Of a stretch of 64,000 bases of DNA, positions 18,275-27,078 are shown piece after piece. The notes under the pieces were generated by a model, which worked only from the letters and a program-made list of their open reading frames with translations, did not search any database and was not told where the DNA came from. Every line of letters begins with the position of its first letter. Positions within the stretch are counted from its first letter, which is position 1. This DNA comes from Nonlabens ulvanivorans (lineage in GTDB: Bacteria > Bacteroidota > Bacteroidia > Flavobacteriales > Flavobacteriaceae), in contig NZ_JPJI01000026.1 of assembly GCF_000732625.1 (NCBI RefSeq), positions 248,001-312,000 of the forward strand. Direction: 5' to 3'. The translations under genes were made by a program, and so were the position numbers.

Positions 18275-19006
18275 TTATTTTTGATTTGTATTTAAAACTA
18301 TAGGTGTGTGACAAGACTGCTGCGCAGACTGTTGATTCTTCATATTTTTAGGCGATAGATATGGGATACCTAGACCTAGACCTCTCACGATAAAAAGTAA
18401 TCCAATTAGGATAACAAACACAGGAACTGCTTTTCTCATAAATGTCTTCACTTTTACAGATATCACGTTACCTAAATAAACGGCTGCCGTCATTAATGGC
18501 ACCGTACCTAATCCAAAAAACATCATATAAGCAGCACCTTCCATTGCATTTCCAGATCCCACTGCTCCTATAACTGCCATATATACCAATCCACATGGTA
18601 ATAAACCATTTAAAAAGCCCATAGTAAAAAAAGCATCATAAGTTTTCTTTTTCAGCTCCTTACCCATCGCACTTTTTAATTTACCTACCAGTCTATATAA
18701 CGGTTTAGTAACTGTAAAATTCATACCTATGAAATAGGTAGTTATTACCATTACTATCATCGCTATTCCCACTGCAATGCTCAATTGCTGTTGCCACCCA
18801 AAAAGGTCAAAACTTTTACCTAGCAAGCCTAATAAAAAACCTATCAAGCCATAAGCAAATAATCTTCCAGCGTGATAAACACTAACTTGAAATGCTTTTT
18901 GAGTTGGGTTTTTATGATTTACCGGTAACAAAAAGGCTATAGGACCACACATTCCCATACAATGGAAACTGCCCAATAAACCTAATATGAAACCAGACCA
19001 CAACAT
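18275..19006 (-). CDS. SafE/DsbD-like membrane protein of the cbb3 locus
   Basis: 243 residues, about six membrane helices. The N-terminal FHCMGMCGPIAFLLP motif, with paired Cys and His, marks the sulfite-exporter/UreH-like (DsbD_2) family often found beside FixH and FixI. A second FLNGLLPCGLVY motif appears near residue 130. In other bacteria such proteins are linked to copper or thiol handling during cbb3 assembly. It starts 1 bp after ccoH, so it is almost certainly cotranscribed. The exact cargo is not known. Confidence 0.85.
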   Translation of the reverse strand: MLWSGFILGLLGSFHCMGMCGPIAFLLPVNHKNPTQKAFQVSVYHAGRLFAYGLIGFLLGLLGKSFDLFGWQQQLSIAVGIAMIVMVITTYFIGMNFTVTKPLYRLVGKLKSAMGKELKKKTYDAFFTMGFLNGLLPCGLVYMAVIGAVGSGNAMEGAAYMMFFGLGTVPLMTAAVYLGNVISVKVKTFMRKAVPVFVILIGLLFIVRGLGLGIPYLSPKNMKNQQSAQQSCHTPIVLNTNQK

Positions 19007-19007
19007 A

Positions 19008-19451
19008 TTAATAGATTATAGATTCTTTATATTTAAACGGTTTACCATCTAAGGTACCCGTTATAAGAATGTCCCATCGACCGTCGATTAAGCGATTGTC
19101 AGGTATGAGCAAATAATTACCAGATAAGACAATAGGCAAGTCAAAATCTAGTTGCTTATCTGACGGTCTATATAGGGACACTGTTCCTTTAAATTCAGTT
19201 TCTTTAATGCTTTCTGGAAACTCAATAGCCCATCCAGTGGTAGTTTTCATACCTTTTATTTCACCCAGATTCTTTGCGTTTTGTTCTGCATCAATTTCTT
19301 GTTGAAATAGTAATTCCTTTTTATAATATTCGGTTGTGACCATATCGTGGTCAAAACCTTTATCTGCAAGCATCGTTACAACCATCACCATTATAAAACC
19401 TATAAAAAGTGTTATCGCAATCGCTATACCGGTTCCCCAATTTAATTTCAT
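19008..19451 (-). CDS. ccoH: cbb3 oxidase assembly protein CcoH (FixH)
   Basis: 147 residues. One N-terminal membrane helix (residues 7-29), then LADKGFDHDMVTTEYYKKEL, the FixH signature, and a periplasmic beta domain. FixH acts in maturation of cbb3 oxidase and is needed for stable assembly with CcoI. It sits between ccoG and the SafE-like gene, as in other flavobacteria. A palindrome copy (19475-19490) is in the 59-bp gap before it. Confidence 0.9.
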   Translation of the reverse strand: MKLNWGTGIAIAITLFIGFIMVMVVTMLADKGFDHDMVTTEYYKKELLFQQEIDAEQNAKNLGEIKGMKTTTGWAIEFPESIKETEFKGTVSLYRPSDKQLDFDLPIVLSGNYLLIPDNRLIDGRWDILITGTLDGKPFKYKESIIY

Positions 19452-19474
19452 GATGGTAATGTTTATCGTTATTA

Positions 19475-19490
19475 CGCTTTCGCGAAAGCG
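19475..19490. repeat. Dispersed palindrome copy 5
   Basis: Perfect CGCTTTCGCGAAAGCG between ccoG and ccoH. Confidence 0.9.
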
Positions 19491-19510
19491 TTTTCTAATT
19501 CAATAATTTT

Positions 19511-20932
19511 CTATTTATAACTTCTAGGCCCTAAAAATGATGTAGTCGTTGTTTCTATCAAGTCATCACCACTATAGATCCCTATCTCCACACGTTCTTT
19601 GTCACCTTTAATAGCACCTGTTTTTAGTTCTATAAATAAAGTCCCTTCTGCAAGGCCTTCTTTTGCTATACTAAAACCTTGATTTTTAACTAGATTAATA
19701 TCTCCTTTATGAGATAATAATTTAAAATGAATATCATCGATAGAAACGATCGTCTTATTCACCAATTTATAGGTGTACACGTTACTAATCACGTCTTCTC
19801 CTTTATGCTCATATAAGGAACCAGGCAATCTTAAAACTCGTGCTTCTACATCATTACGCAGTAGCATCATACCAGAAAATATACCTAATAAAATAGCTAG
19901 AACTGCGACATAACCTTTAAGTCTAGGTGTCCATTCAAATTTATTGCCTTTAGTGATATTATCTTCACTTGCATAGCGTATCAGACCTTTAGGAAGGTCT
20001 ACCTTTTCCATAATCTGATCACAGGCGTCAATACATGCCGTACAGTTAACACACTCTAGTTGTGTTCCATTTCTAATATCTATTCCTGTAGGACATACCT
20101 GAACGCACTGCCCACAATCTATACAGTCACCTTTTCCTGTTGCTGCACGATCTTCATTCTTTTTAAATAAGGCACGACCTTCCTCTTTTTCACCTCTTTT
20201 ATGATCGTATGCAACAATAATAGATTTATCATCTAATAATACACCTTGCAACCTACCATAGGGACAGGCGATTATACAAACTTGTTCTCTAAACCATGCA
20301 AACACAAAGTAAAATACTGCAGTAAAAATGATTAATGATAACAATGTACTTAAGTGAGCCAGTGGCCCATCTTTAATATATTTAAACAGCTGGTCGCTAC
20401 CTATCAAATAGGCAAGAAATACGTTTGCGATGATAAAAGAGATGACTGCAAATATGAACCATTTAGTTCCTTTTTTACGTATTTTTTCGGCATCCCATTT
20501 TTGTTTATCTAATCTGATTTGTTTTCCTCGATCACCTTCTATCCAATACTCAATTCTACGGAAGACCATTTCCATAAAAATGGTTTGTGGACACATCCAG
20601 CCACAAAAAATTCTACCAAAGGCAACTGTAAAAAAGATGACAAACACCACGCCGATAATCATCATTATAACAAATAGATGAAAGTCTTGTGGCCAGAAAG
20701 GAAATCCGAAAATATTAAATCTTCTTTCCAGTACATTCATCATAATGAACTGGTTGCCATTTATTTTAATAAACGGAGCGGCCAGTAAAAATGCTAGCAA
20801 TCCATAACTTACCCATTTACGGTAGTCATAAAATTTACCTGTTGGTTTTTTAGGGTACAACCAGTTACGCTTACCATCTTCATTAATGGTACCGATGCTA
20901 TCTCTAAAAACCTCATTCTCTGGTGTCTCCAT
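19511..20932 (-). CDS. ccoG: cbb3 oxidase accessory protein CcoG (RdxA/FixG)
   Basis: 473 residues. Membrane helices near 35-55, 85-110, 155-180, 190-215 and 340-360 surround two ferredoxin-type clusters: CIDCGQCVQVCP and CVNCTACIDACD near 255-305. The membrane-side GRIFCGWMCPQTIFMEMVF motif is typical of the NapH/RdxA group. CcoG has been shown in other bacteria to reduce copper for insertion into the oxidase. The C-terminal Ig-like periplasmic domain (about 370-473) matches FixG. It follows ccoP by 17 bp. Confidence 0.95.
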   Translation of the reverse strand: METPENEVFRDSIGTINEDGKRNWLYPKKPTGKFYDYRKWVSYGLLAFLLAAPFIKINGNQFIMMNVLERRFNIFGFPFWPQDFHLFVIMMIIGVVFVIFFTVAFGRIFCGWMCPQTIFMEMVFRRIEYWIEGDRGKQIRLDKQKWDAEKIRKKGTKWFIFAVISFIIANVFLAYLIGSDQLFKYIKDGPLAHLSTLLSLIIFTAVFYFVFAWFREQVCIIACPYGRLQGVLLDDKSIIVAYDHKRGEKEEGRALFKKNEDRAATGKGDCIDCGQCVQVCPTGIDIRNGTQLECVNCTACIDACDQIMEKVDLPKGLIRYASEDNITKGNKFEWTPRLKGYVAVLAILLGIFSGMMLLRNDVEARVLRLPGSLYEHKGEDVISNVYTYKLVNKTIVSIDDIHFKLLSHKGDINLVKNQGFSIAKEGLAEGTLFIELKTGAIKGDKERVEIGIYSGDDLIETTTTSFLGPRSYK

Positions 20933-20949
20933 TTTATCGTTCTTTAAAC

Positions 20950-21900
20950 TTAATCGTTAAACGTTACTGCTGTAGAATCTACTTGAGTTACTGGTGTAGC
21001 TGGTGCTACGTCTTTAGGTGCATCTGGATCTTCCCAAATTTCACCTTCTGCTTCTTTAGGTTCTGCAGGAGTTGTACCTTGAAAAGACATCACATAACTT
21101 GCAACTTGTGCCATCTCACTAGGAGATAAATCTGCTTTCCAGGACACCATACCTTTACCGTCTCGTCCACCTTCACTAATTGTATTAAATACATTTTTAA
21201 TTCCACCGCCTAAGATCCAGTGTCTATCTGTAAGGTTAGGTCCTATACCACCACCACCATCGGCTTTGTGACATGCTATACAATTGTCTTGAAAGATGCT
21301 TTTACCTGCTTTAAGGTCAGATGCATCAGTAAGTAGAGTCACGGTATTAACATCTATAAGGTTTTTTGCCGTTTTCTTGTATTCTTCTATTTCTTTCTCT
21401 GCGACGGCTACTTCTTGCAAGTATTCTTCAGCTTGATCTGGTGCTATATCAAAAACATGATATTTAGTAAGATAAACGACACCAAAAAGAATGGTCGCAT
21501 AGAATAAATAAACCCACCATGGTGGTAAGTTATTATCTAACTCACGTATACCATCATAATTATGATCTAGTTCTATCTCACCTTCATCTTCAATAGGTTT
21601 ACTTCCTAGCATTTTTGCATAAGTCTTTTTAATACCTGCAAATTCTTGCTCTTTGCGTGCTATTGTAGCTGCATCATATCTTTCTTTTGCTTCATCACTT
21701 AATGTATTGTATAGTACTCTTTCTAGAGTTTTCACACTAGTTTCTAATAGATATGCACATAAAAATAACACACCTAGGATAAGCCATATTAAAGGGTATT
21801 CTTGTACTGCCCAAGTTCCTTCTTTACCAGCTACTAGTTCAAATAGAACTAAAGCTAGAATCATAAAAATGATTATTCTAAAAAGTGCTGATTTATTCAT
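20950..21900 (-). CDS. ccoP: cbb3 oxidase cytochrome c subunit CcoP
   Basis: 316 residues. Two N-terminal hydrophobic helices, a charged loop with DHNYDGIRELDNNLPPWW (the CcoP signature), a helix YLFYATILFGVVYL, and one c-type haem site CIACH near residue 207 with GGGIGPNLTD after it. Most CcoP proteins have two haem sites; this one has only one, as is common in Bacteroidota. It passes electrons to the catalytic subunit. The start overlaps the end of ccoQ by 8 bp. A short acidic, Pro-rich tail ends the protein. Confidence 0.94.
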   Translation of the reverse strand: MNKSALFRIIIFMILALVLFELVAGKEGTWAVQEYPLIWLILGVLFLCAYLLETSVKTLERVLYNTLSDEAKERYDAATIARKEQEFAGIKKTYAKMLGSKPIEDEGEIELDHNYDGIRELDNNLPPWWVYLFYATILFGVVYLTKYHVFDIAPDQAEEYLQEVAVAEKEIEEYKKTAKNLIDVNTVTLLTDASDLKAGKSIFQDNCIACHKADGGGGIGPNLTDRHWILGGGIKNVFNTISEGGRDGKGMVSWKADLSPSEMAQVASYVMSFQGTTPAEPKEAEGEIWEDPDAPKDVAPATPVTQVDSTAVTFND

Positions 21901-22084
21901 CTTCTTGGGTTTTAATTGGTTCGTTTAGTGGCATCTCACTTAAGGTATTGATGTGATCTTTTTTTGCTGTAAACACATAAACAAATAATAATGTGAAAAA
22001 AGTAAAAAAGATAAGTAGTGATATAATCGGATAGATGGACACGCCTTCTATCGCTTCAAGATTTCCTTTTATAAATTTGAGCAT
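21893..22084 (-). CDS. ccoQ: cbb3 oxidase small subunit CcoQ
   Basis: 63 residues with one membrane helix (IYPIISLLIFFTFFTLLFVY) followed by FTAKKDHINTLSEMPL, the CcoQ/FixQ pattern. It is encoded between ccoNO (3 bp away) and ccoP (8-bp overlap), the standard place. CcoQ stabilises the oxidase complex. Confidence 0.9.
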   Translation of the reverse strand: MLKFIKGNLEAIEGVSIYPIISLLIFFTFFTLLFVYVFTAKKDHINTLSEMPLNEPIKTQEDE

Positions 22085-22087
22085 GGC

Positions 22088-24292
22088 TTAGTCGTTTTGA
22101 TTAACACTTAAATCTTCGGCATTTTTAACCTTGATATCGGTTCCTAATCGTTGCAAGTACGCGATAATAGAAACCACTTCTCTATCTCTCATTTCAATAA
22201 ACTCTTCTCCATTTTCCTCTGCATATTTTTTGTCTGCATTATATATTTTTGCAAAGTCAGGATCGTTCATTAAACTCATTTCTATTTTCAGTGCTTGAGA
22301 AGCCATCGTTTCTGGAGCATTTTCAATATCTGCTGGTGAATAAGGAACACCTAGACTTACCATTACCTCCATCTTATCCTGCGTCTGGCTGCGATCATGT
22401 TCATTTTCAATTAACCATTTATATGATGGCATTATAGAACCTGAACTGGTTGTTTGAGGATCATAAAAGTGATTTAAGTGCCAGTTATCATTATACTTAC
22501 CACCTACTCTCATTAAATCTGGTCCTGTTCTTTTTGAACCAAATAAGAATGGATGATCGTATACATATTCTCCAGCCTTAGAGTATTCTCCATATCGTTC
22601 TACCTCACTACGGAAAGGTCTAATCATTTGCGAGTGACATCCTACACAACCTTCTCTGATATATATATCTCTACCTTCTAATTCTAATGGAGTATATGGT
22701 TTCACACTAGAAATTACTGGTATATAATCATCTACCATTAATGAAGGAACTATTTGAACCAATCCACCTATCAAAATAGCGATTGTTGAATACAAAGTCA
22801 TTTTTAAAGGCTTTCTTTCTAACCAGGTATGCCATCCTTCACTAGCTGTTCTTTTCTTAGAAACACGAGTTAATGGTGCTGCCTCTACTAGTTCATCTGT
22901 AACTGTACTACCTTGTCTAACCGTCATAATCACATTGTACACTAATACTAGCATACCAGCGATATATAACGTACCACCTATAGCACGCATCCAGTACATA
23001 GGCATGATTTCATTAACGGTTTCTAAGAAGTTACCATAAGCAAGTGTACCATCTGGATTAAATTGTTTCCACATAAATGCTTGAACAAATCCTGCTACAT
23101 ACATAGGTAATGCATAAAGAATAATACCTAACGTACCTATCCAGAAATGGAAGTTAGCAAGTTTAGTAGATGCTAATTTTGTTTTGAAAAGTATAGGAAC
23201 TAAATAATATATGATACCAAATGTCATAAACCCATTCCATGCTAGTGCACCAACATGAACGTGAGCAATAATCCAGTCAGAGAAGTGAGCTATCGCATTT
23301 ACGTTTTTAAGTGACAACATAGGCCCTTCAAAGGTTGCCATACCATAACCTGTGATAGCTACTACCATAAATTTCAACACAGGACTAGTACGTACTTTAT
23401 CCCATGCACCACGCAGTGTCAGTAATCCATTAATCATTCCACCCCATGATGGTGCAATTAACATTACAGAAAAGGCTACTCCTAGGTTTTGTGCCCAGTC
23501 TGGTAAGGCACTATATAATAAGTGGTGAGGACCAGCCCAGATATAAATAAATATTAAAGACCAAAAGTGAATAATAGATAATCTATATGAATAAACTGGT
23601 CTGTTTGCAGCTTTAGGCACAAAGTAATACATCAAACCTAAGAATGGTGTTGTTAAGAAAAACGCTACTGCATTGTGACCATACCACCATTGAACAAGAG
23701 CATCTTGCACACCAGCATATGCAGAATAACTCTTAAACATATTAACTGGTAAGGCCATACTATTAAAAATATGCAATACTGCAACCGTTACAAAAGTTGC
23801 TATATAAAACCAGATTGCTACATAAAGGTGACGCTGTCTTCTCTTTATAAGTGTACCGATAAGGTTCACACCAAACGCTACCCAAATCAAGGCAATTGCT
23901 ATATCTATAGGCCATTCAAGCTCTGCATACTCTTTTGAAGAGGTCATACCTAATGGTAAGGTAATCGCCGCAGCAACGATAATTAATTGCCATCCCCAAA
24001 AATTAACTTTAGATAAAAAGTCACTCCACATACGTGCTTTAAGTAAGCGCTGAGTAGAGTAATATACACCGGCAAAAATAGCGTTACCTACAAAGGCAAA
24101 TATCACCGCGTTAGTATGAAGAGGTCTCAACCTACCGAAACTAAGCCATGAAATGCCATCTGTAAGGTTAGGAAAAAGAAACATAAACGCCAGTAATAAA
24201 CCGACTGTCATCCCTACTACACCCCAAAGTATGGTAGCATACAGGAAATTCTTAACGATTTTATTATCGTAATGGAATTGTTCTAATTGCAT
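22088..24292 (-). CDS. ccoNO: cbb3 oxidase fused catalytic and cytochrome c subunit CcoNO
   Basis: 734 residues. Residues 1-480 are CcoN, the 12-helix haem-copper core, with the conserved His ligands in the WWYGHNAV, GPHHLLYSALPDW and DWIIAHVHVGALAWNG segments. After a linker, residues 500-734 are CcoO, a membrane-anchored monohaem cytochrome c with GCVGCHSQMIRPF near 547 and GPDLMRVGGKYNDNWH. The two subunits are separate in proteobacteria; the fusion is typical of Bacteroidota. The complex reduces oxygen with high affinity and pumps protons. The start lies 2 bp from the ccoS stop. Confidence 0.96.
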   Translation of the reverse strand: MQLEQFHYDNKIVKNFLYATILWGVVGMTVGLLLAFMFLFPNLTDGISWLSFGRLRPLHTNAVIFAFVGNAIFAGVYYSTQRLLKARMWSDFLSKVNFWGWQLIIVAAAITLPLGMTSSKEYAELEWPIDIAIALIWVAFGVNLIGTLIKRRQRHLYVAIWFYIATFVTVAVLHIFNSMALPVNMFKSYSAYAGVQDALVQWWYGHNAVAFFLTTPFLGLMYYFVPKAANRPVYSYRLSIIHFWSLIFIYIWAGPHHLLYSALPDWAQNLGVAFSVMLIAPSWGGMINGLLTLRGAWDKVRTSPVLKFMVVAITGYGMATFEGPMLSLKNVNAIAHFSDWIIAHVHVGALAWNGFMTFGIIYYLVPILFKTKLASTKLANFHFWIGTLGIILYALPMYVAGFVQAFMWKQFNPDGTLAYGNFLETVNEIMPMYWMRAIGGTLYIAGMLVLVYNVIMTVRQGSTVTDELVEAAPLTRVSKKRTASEGWHTWLERKPLKMTLYSTIAILIGGLVQIVPSLMVDDYIPVISSVKPYTPLELEGRDIYIREGCVGCHSQMIRPFRSEVERYGEYSKAGEYVYDHPFLFGSKRTGPDLMRVGGKYNDNWHLNHFYDPQTTSSGSIMPSYKWLIENEHDRSQTQDKMEVMVSLGVPYSPADIENAPETMASQALKIEMSLMNDPDFAKIYNADKKYAEENGEEFIEMRDREVVSIIAYLQRLGTDIKVKNAEDLSVNQND

Positions 24293-24294
24293 AA

Positions 24295-24477
24295 TTATTT
24301 TGAATTAATTTGGTTGTTTTCTTCTTTAGTTTTAACGACTTCGTCATCAAATAGCATGCGCACACTAGGCGTGTACGTATCATCATATTGTCCATCCTTT
24401 ACAGAAACTATAAATAGAACAAAAAATAGTAGCGCTACCACAACGCTCACTGCTAATAACATATATATGATACTCAT
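24295..24477 (-). CDS. ccoS: cbb3 oxidase maturation protein CcoS
   Basis: 60 residues from ATG 24477 (MSIIYMLLAVS). A longer frame to 24534 would cover the promoter and is unlikely. One helix (residues 2-25), then the VKDGQYDDTYTPSVRMLFDDE signature of CcoS, which is needed to insert haem and copper into the catalytic subunit. It is the first gene of the structural cluster; the operator and -7 box upstream indicate its own low-oxygen promoter besides read-through from ccoI. Confidence 0.9.
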   Translation of the reverse strand: MSIIYMLLAVSVVVALLFFVLFIVSVKDGQYDDTYTPSVRMLFDDEVVKTKEENNQINSK

Positions 24478-24497
24478 ACCTCTTTGAATTATCGTTA

Positions 24498-24540
24498 CAA
24501 AAATATTTCTATAGCCTTCCTTAAAACATGACAATTATCA
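24498..24540 (-). promoter_or_regulatory. ccoS-ccoNOQP promoter with Fnr-type operator
   Basis: On the minus strand TGATAATTGTCA (24540-24529) is followed by TGTTTTAAG and, after the usual spacing, the -7 box TATTTTTG (24505-24498). The dyad centre is 36.5 bp from the last base of the -7 box, identical to hemN and ccoI. The operator overlaps the ccoI stop codon, so the promoter lies between the two genes. Confidence 0.75.
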
Positions 24541-26940
24541 GTTTTGAGAAGTTTTATTAGAAAATTTTCTACCCATATAATTAGTCATAATAGTTGTAAA
24601 TGCCACAACACTCAATGAACTCACTGGCATTAAAATCGCCGCCATTACTGGTGTTAAGTTTCCACTTAAAGCAATTGATATTCCGATTATATTATAGAAT
24701 AATGATAGGATGAAGCACCAATTAATAATGTTTACTGCTTTTCGCGAAAGCGTAATCACCTCATCCATTCTGCCTAAAATACTCGCGTCCATAATACCAT
24801 CACAGGCTGGTGTAAATACGTTTACATTTTCGGCGATAGAAACACCTACATCTGACTGTGTGAGTGCACCAGCATCATTTAAACCATCTCCTACCATCAT
24901 TACTCGAGCGCCTTGTGATTGAAGTTCTTTGATATAATTAAGTTTCTCTTCTGGTTGTTGATTGAATTTAAGAACTACACCAGATGGCAGCAGATCTTTA
25001 AGATGTTCTTTTTCTCCGGCATTATCACCAGATACAACATGTAATTTATAATCCTTAGACAAACGTTCAAATAGTTCATCTACACCTGTTCTATACTTAT
25101 TCTTAAAAGTGTATTTCCCTTTATAATGCTGATTATAATTAACATGAACTGCGGTCTCTATATGTTCTTCTTGTGTGGCTTGTGATGATGTAAATGACGG
25201 AGACCCTACTTTAATGACTTCTTTATCTATTCTAGAAATAAGACCTTTACCGGCTACCTCTTTAAAATCATCTAAAGCTGGTAAAATATCATTTTTTTTG
25301 AGTTCATTATACAAAGCTCTACTTAATGGGTGATTTGAACCGCGTAATGTACTAGCAAGATTCTTTTCTTCTTTTTCGTTTAGTGGTTCTCCTTTATACT
25401 CTATTTGTGAGGCAGAACTAGTTGTAATCGTTCCTGTTTTATCAAATACAATCGTATCTATTTGAGACATACGCTCGATAATTACAGATTCTTTAAGATA
25501 TAAACCCATATTGCCATAAATGCGCAACATATTACCCATTGTAAATGGAGTAGATAAAGCTATTGCACAAGGACAGGCAACAATTAAAACTGCAGTAAAT
25601 ACATTAATAGCAGTTAATGGATTAATAAATAACCATATTAAAGCACCTATTACAGCTACGCTGATAATGGTAACTGTGAATTTTTTTGAGATACGATCAA
25701 CCAGCGTTTGAAAACTAGAGTGTCGTTTCTTTTTGAAAACATCATTACTCCACAGACTGGTCAAATAACTTTGCTCTACATTTTTTATAGCCTCCACCTC
25801 GATAAGTCCTGATTGCTGTCTACCACCAGCATATAGTACCTCTCCTAAATATTTAGTGATATGATCAGATTCACCCGTTACAAAACTGTAATCCATCGAT
25901 GCTTTATCACTTAATAAAACAGCATCTACCGGTAAAATCTCACCTGATCGTATTAACAATCTATCTCCTTTTTCGATTTTATAAATAGGTACTTGATCTT
26001 CTTCTACTTGACCATGTTTTTTAAGCAATCTAGTTACGGCTATTGGAAAATAAGATTTGAAATCTCTATCAAAAGAGAGGTATGCATAGGTACGTTGTTG
26101 GAAAAATCGACCTAGTAATAGAAAGAATACTAAACCCGTAAGACTATCTAAAAACCCAGTTCCTAAGTCAAACACAATCTCAATCGTACTGCGGACAAAT
26201 AACACGATAATCCCTAAGGCTATAGGGATGTCAATATTTAATACACCTGATGTAACTCCTTTATAAGCAGATTTAAGATAATCGATACCTGCATAGAATA
26301 CGACTGGTAATGAAAACGCAAACATCATCCAACGAAAAAGCCCTTTAAACTGATCTAACCAAAATTCTTGTACCTCAAAATACTCTGGAAACGATAAAAA
26401 CATAACATTCCCAAAAGCAAATCCCGCTACACCTAATTTATAGATTAAAGAACGATCAACTTTTTTATCTTTTTCTTCATAATCATCAAGCGATATATAA
26501 GGCTCATAACCTATTGAGGCTAATAATATTGCCAGTGCTTTAAGATCTAATTCATTTGAATTAAAGGTAACTCTTACTGTTTTTTTAGGAAAATCTACTT
26601 GAGAAGACTTAACTCCATGATGAATACGTTGTAAATTTTCTAATACCCAAATACAAGAACTACAATGTATCGATGGTATGGATAGTTGCACCACTTGCAC
26701 CTCTTGCTCATTGAACTCTAGTAATTTTTGAACTATTTCTTCATTTTCAAGAAAGTTAAATTTATCCTTTGAAAAAGAAGGAGATGTACCTGGATTATTC
26801 TCGATATCATAATAATTGCCTAGATCATTATCACTTAGTATTTCATAAACCAGTTTGCAACCATTACAACAAAACTTCTTATCATCATGTATGATAGTTT
26901 GTTCTGTGCATGGATCTCCACAATGGAAACAATTATCCAT
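24538..26940 (-). CDS. ccoI: Copper-transporting P-type ATPase CcoI (FixI)
   Basis: 800 residues. The N-terminus has a Cys-rich metal domain (CFHCGDPC at 4-11 and CCNGC at 24-28, the FixI type), then an HMA domain with SSC near 95. Eight membrane helices include the CPC ion site (ACPCAIALS near 455). The phosphorylation motif DKTGTIT is near 500, and GDGLND near 690. CcoI exports copper for the Cu-B centre of cbb3 oxidase. A diverged palindrome copy (24737-24752) encodes LSRKA. The gene is divergent from fnr and shares its regulatory region. Confidence 0.95.
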   Translation of the reverse strand: MDNCFHCGDPCTEQTIIHDDKKFCCNGCKLVYEILSDNDLGNYYDIENNPGTSPSFSKDKFNFLENEEIVQKLLEFNEQEVQVVQLSIPSIHCSSCIWVLENLQRIHHGVKSSQVDFPKKTVRVTFNSNELDLKALAILLASIGYEPYISLDDYEEKDKKVDRSLIYKLGVAGFAFGNVMFLSFPEYFEVQEFWLDQFKGLFRWMMFAFSLPVVFYAGIDYLKSAYKGVTSGVLNIDIPIALGIIVLFVRSTIEIVFDLGTGFLDSLTGLVFFLLLGRFFQQRTYAYLSFDRDFKSYFPIAVTRLLKKHGQVEEDQVPIYKIEKGDRLLIRSGEILPVDAVLLSDKASMDYSFVTGESDHITKYLGEVLYAGGRQQSGLIEVEAIKNVEQSYLTSLWSNDVFKKKRHSSFQTLVDRISKKFTVTIISVAVIGALIWLFINPLTAINVFTAVLIVACPCAIALSTPFTMGNMLRIYGNMGLYLKESVIIERMSQIDTIVFDKTGTITTSSASQIEYKGEPLNEKEEKNLASTLRGSNHPLSRALYNELKKNDILPALDDFKEVAGKGLISRIDKEVIKVGSPSFTSSQATQEEHIETAVHVNYNQHYKGKYTFKNKYRTGVDELFERLSKDYKLHVVSGDNAGEKEHLKDLLPSGVVLKFNQQPEEKLNYIKELQSQGARVMMVGDGLNDAGALTQSDVGVSIAENVNVFTPACDGIMDASILGRMDEVITLSRKAVNIINWCFILSLFYNIIGISIALSGNLTPVMAAILMPVSSLSVVAFTTIMTNYMGRKFSNKTSQN
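24737..24752. repeat. Dispersed palindrome copy 6 (diverged, inside ccoI)
   Basis: GCTTTTCGCGAAAGCG in the coding sequence, read as Leu-Ser-Arg-Lys on the minus strand. The outer part of the dyad is lost. Confidence 0.7.
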
Positions 26941-26970
26941 AATTTATTTATTTGCTCATTATACCTATTG

Positions 26971-27013
26971 CAAATGTCATTTTAAAAACAGATTTAAAAC
27001 ATGATAATTATCA
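26971..27013 (-). promoter_or_regulatory. ccoI promoter with Fnr-type operator
   Basis: The perfect 12-bp dyad TGATAATTATCA (27013-27002) is followed on the minus strand by TGTTTTAAA and a near-consensus -7 box GACATTTG (26978-26971). The centre-to-box distance is again exactly 36.5 bp. The same operator serves the divergent fnr gene. Confidence 0.75.
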
Positions 27014-27055
27014 CATTAGGAAATAGACTTCACTCATCAACATGCTTTAATTTTG
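27002..27055 (+). promoter_or_regulatory. fnr promoter sharing the operator with ccoI
   Basis: The operator TGATAATTATCA (27002-27013) lies upstream of TAATTTTG (27048-27055), a -7 match. Here the centre is 47.5 bp from the box, 11 bp or one helical turn further than in the other promoters, so autoregulation could be positive or negative. Confidence 0.55.
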
Positions 27056-27078
27056 TAACTGCCTAATCTGATAATACC

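Noticed and set aside
18082-18303. A plus-strand coding region over the end of the cco operon
   Set aside because: The opposite frame gives a better small membrane protein in operon context followed by a matching terminator.
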